Assembly (NCBI GenBank): GCA_017562135.1
Contig: QEYB01001685.1
Span: forward strand, 868,001 to 932,000
DNA: 64,000 nucleotides
DNA from: Dipylidium caninum
Taxonomy: Eukaryota; Platyhelminthes; Cestoda; Cyclophyllidea; Dipylidiidae
Reading direction: 5' to 3'
Numbering within the stretch: position 1 is the first letter of the stretch; every line of letters begins with the position of its first letter. The position numbers were made by a program, and so were the translations under genes. Below, piece after piece: positions 57,901 to 64,000 of this stretch. The notes under the pieces are model-generated. The model was not told the DNA's origin. It saw nothing but the letters and a program-made list of their open reading frames with translations, and searched no databases.

Positions 57901-60082
57901 TAATCCCGTGAAGGCGGATGATCTCGACTCCCTCAACAAGGCAAACAGATGAAGGCGACACTAAGTGCGATAACAGCTCTTTCTCATTCAAAATTGTTTA
58001 CACGCTAATCCTCAGAGCCGAGGAGGCGACCTTACTTGCCTTAAAGACTGTTGTGGTGTTATTCCAAGTCTATTTAACGTCCCCAAAATGCAAAATTGAG
58101 ATCTTTTGCCCGTCCTTCCTTTAGTTATATATATTCTTTGATGTGTTAGGTGAAAACTACCTCCACGCAGTCTGGCTGTGTGTAGCGGCGTTTTGGTAAG
58201 AGGCAGTATTCTGTGTAATTCGAGTCCAAGTAAAATTTCTCCCACGCGATTCATTTTGGAAAATGTTTCCTTTTCTTCGGACTTTGACCAAGCCAGTTTA
58301 TACCGGCTTTGCGGTTCGTGGAGCCCAGTGATTATGTATACCCTGTAGTTCTCGTGAAGGAATATTCCGGGCAGGTAAGCTAACGGTTGCATCCCTTCCC
58401 ATGTGTCAGCGAGACATAAAAAAGAGTGCATCGCTTAAAGGTTAGAAGGTGAAAAACATCAGTCTCAAAAGTTCCCTCACGTTGGTGACATCTTTCCCCA
58501 TCCTTCTAGACGCTTCTACACATATGGGACGTGTTCATTTTGGAGGGCGAAAAGGTCCTCTTTCGTATGGCCATTGCACTTCTCATGCTGCAGGAGAATG
58601 TCCTCCTGCGACAATCAGACACCTTAGCATTCTGGAAGAGTACGAAGGCCTCCGTGAGTCTCGTCTACGACTATGAGGAGCTTCTCAACGTAAGTTTACA
58701 TGGCAACTATTTGGTGTATAGCAGCGTGACTGTCCTAGAGACTCATCGGATTCCACAAGCTAGTTTTACGCCTTTGTAATTGTATATATAGAACATACTG
58801 GCGGAAGAATTCCCTAACATATGCAAGTGAAGGTTGTAAATTTGTAATATCACTGAATTAAAGATGAAATCCGCAAATAACAACAGTGCTACTCCAATGC
58901 TGCTCTTAACATGTACTTTAGCCCCTCGTTATTCGCCTTCTTAACTTTATTCCTGTTGGAGTTATCTGGAATAATGCTAGCCTATCGACTCTTGTTGGAG
59001 AAGGCTTGAGGGTCTGTTTATTTGAACATTCATGGGCGAACCATTTAGATTAAAAATTTCAATTTTTTTACCTCATCATACTACCAGTTTTAAGGAGCAT
59101 GGATTTTGAGGGATGATATAGAATTCAATCCGTGCGAAGTGTGTAGAATAGTGTACAACTACTCCTGCTTTGGTTCGCTGATAGACCAGAAGGTGAAAGA
59201 TGACCTAACATTTGAGACACAATTTGTTAGCTGGAATACTTTAAAAGAGTCAAAAGAGCGCTACATTGCGTTGTTCTCTAAGAACAAAGTTGGTATTTGA
59301 TTGTACCACTAGACCGCTTTCAAATGCTTCAAAATGATTAAACGCAAAGAGTTGAAACTCCGCCGTGAAGCCTACATACGCGATTTAGAGAAACGCCTTC
59401 GCCAGAGCTCCATCATGGGCGAACTCACACTGAATGAGGTGAGTAAATACAGGATTTCAAAGCTTCCACTTCGAGATAAGCTCTTATTCACACAGAGAAA
59501 GTAACTATTAGTTTCTTTAAAGCTTGTGAAACATCGTCCTAGAGGTGGAAAGCGAAAAACCAAATTAATGAATGAAATTGGGCAATTTGGATGCACTCTC
59601 CTCCGACGATAATAAAAGCATATTATGACCTTTGATGAGAGTATAAGGCAAAACGAATTACATCATGACGGTTAAATTAAAACGCCACGCTCTAAGAGCG
59701 GTCACCTTGGATATTTGGATTTTAGTGTGCTTTAACATTCACAGTGATGAACCGTTGCACCCTGTTTTCGTGCATGTTACGGAAAAAATTAATCAAGTAT
59801 TTAGTAGATCATATAAAAGGCTAACAAATGCTTTCCGATAAAGTTTAGTTCAGCTCCAGCTTAATTTTTTGTAACATGCACATTAAGCAAGCCAGCAATG
59901 CTTCCGGCATGGATGTCAATACATCACCCAGGATTTTTGGTGCATCTCCTCTGGATGAATGTACGTCAGAACCATTTAATAAATCATTGATTAACCAACA
60001 GGACTTAATATCACAAAACAAAAGTATTGAGCTCCAAATAAAACTATCTTCTAAGAATGATTATGTAAATTCCTTGCACTAG
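45854..60082 (+). CDS. TBC1D2 (Armus)-like Rab GTPase-activating protein, spliced gene
   Basis: Exon phases link PH exons (45854-45938, 47932-48119), coiled-coil exons (51019-51926) and TBC-domain exons (52431-58689), with C-terminal exons to a TAG at 60082. PH then coiled coil then TBC is the TBC1D2/Armus architecture. In that family the protein is a Rab7 GAP and Rac1 effector on late endosomes and autophagosomes. Both catalytic fingers are present: IxxDxxR (ITLDVLR, Arg codon 53554-53556) and YxQ (GYCQGM, Gln codon 54292-54294), so GAP activity is expected. The part from 50657 onward is well defined; the PH end and linker (48120-50656) are not resolved. One intron has a GC donor, and the 3.7-kb intron holds a minus-strand gene. 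Orthology was judged by eye; TBC1D2B is equally possible. Confidence 0.88.
47932..48119 (+). CDS. TBC gene exon(s): PH domain core, with a frame slip
   Basis: After acceptor CTTTAAG|GT the frame reads PLFVRRKVKRDWIVLD, then GLKLLAFSDED, clear PH strands. It runs into TGA at 48088. The next frame carries NTVFVIETGTPHTFSIM, the expected following PH strands, up to donor ATCAT|GTAAGT. Either a 49-bp intron (48042-48090, GTTCCC...TTGAG) links the frames, which fits phase but removes part of the fold, or there is an extra base, for instance in the CCCC at 48045-48048. Confidence 0.6.
48120..50656. other. unresolved introns of the TBC gene
   Basis: The last PH helix (with its conserved Trp) and the linker should lie here but I could not place them with consistent phases. 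A frame after TTTTCAG at 49018 (ECRWAREHSIL) is the best guess but its phase does not match the 48119 donor directly. A plus frame open from ATG 50471 into the 50657 exon could be an alternative start. Confidence 0.4.
50657..50708 (+). CDS. TBC gene exon: Ser-rich linker
   Basis: Acceptor ATTTTCAG|CATC, donor AGCG|GTGAGT (phase 1), encoding HLLRSLSQSYSFASSKS. The phase agrees with the exon at 51019. The upstream boundary could instead be farther 5', since the frame is open back to 50471. Confidence 0.55.
51019..51115 (+). CDS. TBC gene exon: Ser/Thr/Pro-rich linker
   Basis: Acceptor GATTAG|GT, donor TTCCT|GTACGT, phases 1 to 2. Disordered-looking sequence VLKTRVSPQGSTGTATSPSA. It connects in phase to the coiled-coil exons. 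Confidence 0.65.
51439..51543 (+). CDS. TBC gene exon: coiled coil, part 1
   Basis: Acceptor CGTTTAG|T, donor CGCAA|GTGAGT. It encodes EVNSFLRSELQQALDKIEHL, with heptad spacing of hydrophobic residues. Confidence 0.8.
51791..51926 (+). CDS. TBC gene exon: coiled coil, part 2
   Basis: Acceptor TCTGTAG|A, donor GAAAAG|GTGGGT. It encodes KETLEKELHELQVGYSSLL, continuing the coiled coil that precedes the TBC domain in TBC1D2 proteins. Confidence 0.82.
52431..52604 (+). CDS. TBC gene exon: pre-TBC segment
   Basis: Acceptor CATCCCAG|GCC, donor CCAAGG|GTGAGA, 58 codons. DSYGFQETFDNEEKLMLYL matches the YGF...EEKL segment found just before the TBC domain in TBC1D2. Confidence 0.85.
52773..52925 (+). 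CDS. TBC gene exon: start of TBC domain (GC donor)
   Basis: Acceptor TATGTAG|CAA. It encodes LCRQGIPGEMREQVWTRLI, the R.GIP...R..VW motif A of TBC domains. It ends AAG|GCAAGT, a non-canonical GC donor whose remaining bases are perfect consensus. Phase 0 fits the next exon. Confidence 0.88.
53512..53601 (+). CDS. TBC gene exon: arginine-finger segment
   Basis: Thirty codons between CTCGTAG|GTG and GGG|GTAGGC. It holds QITLDVLRTFP, the IxxDxxR arginine finger of TBC GAPs. Confidence 0.9.
54229..54353 (+). CDS. TBC gene exon: glutamine-finger segment
   Basis: Acceptor GTTTAAG|GTT, donor TTCTG|GTGAGT. It contains VLQAFAIHNPAVGYCQGMNF with the YxQ glutamine finger, ending ETTFW as in motif B flanks. 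Confidence 0.9.
54560..54770 (+). CDS. TBC gene exon: TBC helical core
   Basis: Acceptor CGCTCGTAG|G, donor ATCGAG|GTGAGG. LLVLFVEHYFPPNYF, then AAQADQSILRDLI and ITFNWFIAVFVNSVP, matching the TBC1D2 order VE.F.P..YY...DQ..FRDL and TFNWFL.VFVDS. A nearer upstream AG at 54498 was rejected because that frame hits TAG. Confidence 0.92.
54799..54804 (-). terminator. poly(A) signal of the nested secreted-protein gene
   Basis: AATAAA on the minus strand, about 220 bp beyond the nested gene's stop codon and still inside the TBC intron. Confidence 0.5.
55027..55149 (-). CDS. nested gene exon 3: C-terminal helix
   Basis: Acceptor CCTTTTAG|GCC, 40 codons then TGA. AAKWMERAVESLQDAMIDFV looks like an amphipathic helix. 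The stop overlaps a possible donor (CCG|GTGAGT), so a further downstream exon cannot be excluded. Confidence 0.75.
   Translation of the reverse strand, partial: AAKWMERAVESLQDAMIDFVNNVQALYPAILHARESFENR
55027..57171 (-). CDS. nested gene: secreted acidic glycoprotein, unknown family
   Basis: Minus-strand exons 57171-57062, 56291-55226 and 55149-55027 join in matching phases (2, then 0) to give about 432 aa. A signal peptide MQLLLFTCLLLNIPVLTPPA ends near SA|FT. The mature protein is very rich in Glu, Asp, Ser and Thr, with at least five N-glycosylation sequons (ENST, FNST, NGTN, ENET, DNAT). It ends in a probable helical region (RQTILKNFVATKANISL, then WMERAVESLQDAMIDFV). No known domain and no membrane segment. 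The gene lies wholly inside one intron of the TBC gene on the opposite strand, with its own TATA box and poly(A) signal. A secreted or surface-coat role is inference from composition; it may be lineage-specific. Confidence 0.75.
55226..56291 (-). CDS. nested gene exon 2: acidic body
   Basis: Acceptor CATTGTAG|A, donor AGTCTG|GTGTGT, open for 355 codons without a stop, far beyond chance. It encodes the Glu/Asp/Ser/Thr-rich region with sequons. Near the end RSKKIRPSDQLIQAV marks a change to a basic and then amphipathic segment. Confidence 0.85.
56394..56694 (-). CDS. nested gene alternative last exon, basic
   Basis: Acceptor CTTTCAG|G in phase 2, the same phase as exon 2, so exon 1 can splice to either. 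It encodes about 100 residues starting with a Lys/Arg cluster (RGKKRRMWKRKF), then Ser/Pro/Asn-rich sequence, and ends in TGA. Joined to exon 1 it would give a secreted basic protein of about 136 aa. Use is unproven. Confidence 0.35.
57062..57171 (-). CDS. nested gene exon 1: signal peptide
   Basis: ATG at 57171, 36 codons plus two bases, donor CTCGA|GTGAGT. After a 22-residue hydrophobic leader ending in ASA the mature start reads FTLGTVEEAQRTRL. Short h-region, small residues at -3 and -1: a textbook type I signal sequence. Confidence 0.82.
57225..57231 (-). promoter_or_regulatory. TATA box of the nested gene
   Basis: TATAAAT on the minus strand, in GGGTATAAATGC, about 55 bp upstream of the nested ATG. 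This leaves room for a transcription start some 30 bp downstream and a short 5' UTR. Confidence 0.6.
57317..57378 (+). repeat. CA/CCA-rich low-complexity tract
   Basis: Irregular CACACA and CATCCA units just upstream of the nested gene promoter. Confidence 0.8.
58510..58689 (+). CDS. TBC gene exon: end of TBC domain
   Basis: Acceptor CTTCTAG|ACG, donor CTCAAC|GTAAGT. TLLHIWDVFILEGEKVLFRM is the conserved R.WD.F..EG..v.FR motif, with Thr-Leu-Leu-His-Ile in place of the Arg-containing lead-in. It is separated from the previous exon by the 3.7-kb intron carrying the nested gene. Confidence 0.93.
59313..59438 (+). CDS. TBC gene exon: basic C-terminal helix
   Basis: Acceptor CCACTAG|ACC, donor AATGAG|GTGAGT. 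Lys/Arg-rich helix (FKMIKRKELKLRREAYIRDL), as expected after the TBC domain (R..R..HL..V..E). Confidence 0.85.
59849..60082 (+). CDS. TBC gene last exon
   Basis: Acceptor AGTTTAG|TTC in phase 0, 77 codons then TAG. Polar tail rich in Asn, Ser and Lys with no domain. No AATAAA was noticed in the 500 bp that follow. Confidence 0.6.
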   Translation, partial: FSSSLIFCNMHIKQASNASGMDVNTSPRIFGASPLDECTSEPFNKSLINQQDLISQNKSIELQIKLSSKNDYVNSLH

Positions 60083-60577
60083 AGGGAAATAGCTTTTACT
60101 ATTGGGATATCTATTGCGCGAATTTTTCACATCTTAACTCGCTGATAATGCCTTATTCCTGACTTCAGTTCGTGTTTAGGCCTTCGACATGCTTTAGCCT
60201 GATATTCTCCACTAAACGCGAAATAATTTTAAATTTACATAGTTTTTTTACTTAACAATGGCAAGTAGTGGTTGCATATAACTTTTTACTGTTTCATTGT
60301 GTGCCAAACTGTAGTAACAGCAACGCCAACTGAGAACTACTGCTAACAGGTACAATATGGAAAGCGGTATTGTACTGCTGACCCTACACAAATATTTCAT
60401 TCTTTAATTGGATTTTGGAAAAGATAGTAAAAAGAGCCACAGTGTTACGAAGCTAGCCCTAAACCTTAAGATGCTCGCTGGATCTTCGAGCCATAATTTG
60501 CAGTAGTGTCTTAGCAAATTTTTCATCCTTGATGAAATGAGGCCTAAGATACTGGACGTGATAGACCGGGAATAAGG

Positions 60578-60594
60578 CATCTTTCTTCCTATAG
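60578..60594 (+). promoter_or_regulatory. strong 3' splice acceptor before the WD gene start (possible trans-splice site)
   Basis: CATCTTTCTTCCTATAG precedes the WD gene ATG by 17 nt. Its pyrimidine tract is among the best in the window. No in-phase upstream exon was found and the TBC gene ends 512 bp earlier. This suits spliced-leader addition but would equally suit a 5'-UTR intron. Confidence 0.4.
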
Positions 60595-60611
60595 CATCGC
60601 CCTGTTTCATA

Positions 60612-63600
60612 ATGTGTTGCTCTGAAAATGGAGCCTACGTGTTAAAATTGGGAAATACGGACGAGGGTGTCTACTATGCCATTGACGCTAAGGTATTCTT
60701 TGATTTGTCTTTTATTAGATCGTAAAGGTCATACATTGCTAACATAAAACCCGTCGTTATTGTATTTTTGTAGTTTGATGCACCTATTCTGTGCGCTGCT
60801 TGGATAAAAGATAAATATCTTTTGTTAGGCTCAGGGGAAGGCTATCTTTACGCATTTAATCTTGAGTTGAGGTGAGTCTTGCCATTTGATCAGCCTGCCG
60901 GTCCTTTAATCTCCGCCTTCCTCACCGCCCGATTTTTCTAGACAGAAAACATGGGAACTCAAAATGTCCAGTCCCGTGACTGCTCTTGCAGTTGGGCGAC
61001 GTGGCGACGGGACACAGGATGCGTTTGTGGGAATGTCTAATGGAATGCTCAGTCTTATTATGGTAATTTTACTACTTTCATATTTAAGTAGACGATAACG
61101 TACCATCCTCATTTGCTCTCAAGGTATTGACGTAGACTTTTCCGAGTTTCTGAGGCCAATACACGCGTAATCTCAAATTCTGGACACGCAACAACCTAGC
61201 ACTTTCGGGATGTAACAAGATTATCACATTCTTTACCCATGTGCCGCCAATCTTGTTTTGAGCATGAGGCCCAACAACCCGTATGATTGCCTTTTTTGCC
61301 ATAATCGTCGTTTTTCGTCTGAGGAATGGAGGTCCCTCGAGAGGCAAAAGTTGGAAATTTTCCAATTATTGCTCATTTTCACCTCTAAAGAGCGTCGTAA
61401 TGAAGTACATTCAGCAAGCTTGCCACACATGGAGGATGTTTCAAAAAGTGGGAACATTCTCATCGCCATTCTACTGCTCACCAGACCGCTTGAATTTGTC
61501 CACCAACTTCTCACGTCCCGGACGTGTATCATCTACCTTCAGAGCGTAGAATGTCCCTTTAAATAATGGTTGACAAGTTGTCAGCCATCCAAATCTGATA
61601 CCGTCTTGATGTCTAAGCCATCTAATACAGGACACCTTCCTGTTTTTTGAAATTAGCGCTCCAGCATAATGGAAGGCTTTTTTAGGTTCACTACTCTCGA
61701 AGCGCCGTTAACGACAAAGAATGGAAGCCTGGTGCGATTCGCATTTTATGTTGCACAGTTTTAGGTCAATTTAAGATATCATGAAATAGTTGCACAAATA
61801 GAAAGCGAATTACCTTACCTGACGAAGCCCTCAACGGGACTCGCGTACGGCTTGCGTTGTAGGACCTAACAGGTGAGACGGTTCCGCAGGACCAGTTCAG
61901 CCAAATACTGGGTTTCGTGGCCATCTCCTCCATCGCCATTATCGATGGCCAAGTGTGGTGCGCCTGTGGCTGTGCCGTGGAATTATTTGACGAAACGTAA
62001 GTTCCCACTGCCCAACGTCGTGTGATACACCTCGCCTCCCCTTTGTAGAACTTTTGATCACATACGCAAGATAATGATTTCGGAGAATCCACTGGACAGC
62101 ATCGGTTCCCTCGCGTCCTGTTCGAGGGCGTGTGGATTTCTTTGGTTGGTCAAACGACTGTCCAACTCTGGTCTACCAGCACATTCCAACTCACGTGTCA
62201 GCGCGATATTCAGGACTGTCTACCATCTCAGGCAGCAAATGTACGTCTTATAGCCATTCCTTATTAACTCAAACAGTTGCTTCAAATGTTCGACGAGCGC
62301 TGGACACTGTCTGCCCTCGTCTGTTCGCTTGTCTACTTTGACCGAGGCCCGTCAACTAATATTGTCTCTTTCCTCCACTAACAGGAGACAGATGAATCCG
62401 AAAATCCGGAGAGAATTACTGCGGTACTGTCAAATGACTCCCATCTCTTCATTGGCACCGGCTCGGGCAATGTTCTCATCTATAAGACGCTTAAGTGGAA
62501 GACTGCGACGACATCGCAGAGTAAATTGTGGTTTTTCAAAGGCCAGTAATTTTTCTGTCTCTTCCTTTTTCGCCTTTCTCTCCTGTTTCGATCTACGATG
62601 CTGACTTTCAGTCATTTCAGGCGCCCACTGGTGGAAAAAGAAGTATCCACTGATGAAAATCATGACATGTGCCTTCCATAATCCACCATAATAAGACAGA
62701 CTTTTAAATCATGCAAAATTTGAGTAAAATAAGTATAGTGATTTTAGTTGGACTTTCTGGAGACACTCAACCGCCCATTTTATCCTTCAAATTGCCAACT
62801 GCCAGAGACCTGAGGATGTAAAGAAACGATCCATGTCCTCGTCTCACCGCCTTTTGCGGCCTGTACTTTATGGAAGTGGTTTTCTTTGTAAACAGCGAGA
62901 AATCGGTTGCAAAATTACCGTCATAGTGCCCCAGTCAACGAGTACCAAAACAATACACTTCCTATGAGTCGGGGTGTGATGAAGAGTCTGCAGAATAAAT
63001 ACAACAATTCTGACGTTGATGAAGAAATCGCTGCGAATGGTAACTTGGAGGCGGCTTCAAAGGCGACTGATCCGCATAGTCCTCAACATTCCCTTCCTCA
63101 GTCAGGCGATCGTGAAGACAAGGTGAGGTTTGCCTTCTTCACTCACTCTCGGAGAGAATTTACGAAAGTTTCCCACTAACTGGCTGGTTAATCCCTCATT
63201 GTGTAGAAGAACTTGACTACGCAGCAGACTGAGGAGCCATCGGGGACGAAGGGGAAGGCCGCTGTCAGCGATTCTCTCAACCTCCTCTACAATGCCAAAT
63301 CGAAAGTCACCGAATCGCCGATTCGTGCCTTTATACAGGTCAAGTAAGTTCCTCCGACGACTATAGTCGGCTAGTTGGTAAGATGGAGTTAATCGGGGGT
63401 GAGACCGTGTTCTGGACTCCAGGGGATGCTAAATCCAAACCGATTTTTATTCAAACAAAAGCTCAACTTTCCTTAAAAGTGTGCGAAGTGTAAGGTGTCT
63501 TTTCAAATGTGTATGTGTCAAATGGTGGAAGCAAACTTCTTCTAGCAAGGAGCGTAGGTGGGAAGCTAAGGCAAAATCACTACTACTTCGTACGCTCCTT

Positions 63601-63938
63601 CATATAACTCTAGAAATAAACACGGACCGTGCATCATCTCCTTCTCCCAACGCGGCAATGAGGACGATGCCGTCCTGAAGTGGATGCAGACAAACAAAAC
63701 CGTAGGTTACTTCCCTTTATTCCTTCATTAATCGTTTTGTGCACTCAGTTGACCCTTTTACGGCGGTTAAGTGTGAGTGGTAGGAGATGGCACAAACTCA
63801 GTTCTTAAGTTAATTTCCCATCACGTCTTGTTGCGTCTCTCGGATTAACTGACCAGAATTGAAACCAAAACCCTTAAATTCCTACAGAATCCTCCGCGAA
63901 AGCTTCATGGCGCATGTTGTGGTGTACCTGTGGTTTAA
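60612..63938 (+). CDS. WD40-type propeller protein resembling the JIP3/JIP4 and ARHGEF10 C-terminal domain, spliced gene
   Basis: Ten exons: 60612-60692, 60774-60871, 60942-61062, 61863-61996, 62049-62240, 62385-62520, 62896-63122, 63207-63343, 63614-63701, 63888-63938. They join in phase to about 420 aa ending GACCGVPVV-stop. Propeller strands match the JIP/ARHGEF10 order: LLLGSGEGYLYAF, IAIIDGQVWCACG, GVWISLVGQTTVQLW, ITAVLSNDSHLFIGTGSGNV, and IISFSQRGNEDDAVLKW near the end. JIP3/4 are scaffolds linking JNK, Arf6/Rab and kinesin/dynein; ARHGEF10 is a RhoGEF. Neither the JIP coiled coil nor a DH domain precedes it here, so it is propeller-only or 5' exons are missing. A one-base frame break lies at 62126-62128. 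The 800-bp intron 61063-61862 may hide a small exon. Confidence 0.72.
62896..63122 (+). CDS. WD gene exon: polar insert between propeller strands
   Basis: Acceptor TAAACAG|CG, donor GACAAG|GTGAGG. Low-complexity Asn/Ser/Asp/Glu-rich segment (RNRLQNYRHSAPVNEYQ), like the long loop inserts found between the last blades of JIP and ARHGEF10 propellers. Confidence 0.7.
63888..63938 (+). CDS. WD gene last exon
   Basis: Acceptor CCTACAG|AAT in phase 0, sixteen codons (NPPRKLHGACCGVPVV), then TAA. It closes the protein shortly after the last propeller strand. Confidence 0.6.
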   Translation, partial: NPPRKLHGACCGVPVV

Positions 63939-64000
63939 GTTAAGAAGTCGAAAAGGCGACGACTTCTGCAGAGCGTGAAGGCCCTAGAGAAGAGGCATCT

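Noticed and set aside
61639..61740. Possible extra propeller exon (frame RSSIMEGFFRFTTLEAP)
   Set aside because: It has a good acceptor, but its frame ends in TAG without a convincing donor and it does not resemble a blade strand; left out of the gene model.

Overview
The window is nuclear DNA of an invertebrate animal. Its genes are split by GT-AG introns from about 50 bp to several kb, exon phases join cleanly, GC content is moderate, and there are no bacterial-style gene clusters. My best guess is a parasitic flatworm (tapeworm-like). The reasons are very short introns mixed with long ones, good acceptor sites just upstream of start codons that would suit spliced-leader trans-splicing, and large repeat-rich spaces between genes. 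This is inference; no sequence here proves the taxon.

Layout. 1-14.5 kb is repeat territory. One very large inverted repeat has arms at about 240-2383 and 6407-9205 and is full of microsatellites. A second, smaller and nearly identical inverted repeat has arms at 10797-11477 and 13784-14469. 14.5-20.1 kb shows no recognisable gene. 20.1-31.4 kb (minus strand) is a three-exon stomatin/MEC-2-type gene with a long N-terminal extension. 31.4-45.8 kb is mostly unassigned, with a diverged repeat in two opposite copies and a few weak exon candidates on the minus strand.

45.9-60.1 kb (plus strand) is a multi-exon gene for a PH / coiled-coil / TBC protein of the TBC1D2 (Armus) type, a Rab GTPase-activating protein. 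One TBC-domain intron uses a GC donor. The 3.7-kb intron inside the TBC domain contains a complete minus-strand gene (55.0-57.2 kb) for a secreted, acidic, N-glycosylation-rich protein. It has its own TATA box, a signal peptide, a polyadenylation signal and an apparent alternative basic last exon. This nested gene is the most novel-looking item.

60.6-63.9 kb (plus strand) begins about 530 bp after the TBC gene stop. It encodes a short WD40-type propeller protein resembling the C-terminal propeller of JIP3/JIP4 and ARHGEF10 proteins. A strong acceptor just before its start suggests it could be trans-spliced or be the second member of an operon. A one-base frame break lies in its conserved propeller, and another frame slip lies in the PH domain of the TBC gene.

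Functionally, the TBC1D2-like and JIP-like proteins belong to families acting in endosomal Rab/Arf traffic and motor-based transport. The stomatin family organises membrane microdomains and ion channels. Any cooperation between neighbours here is speculation.
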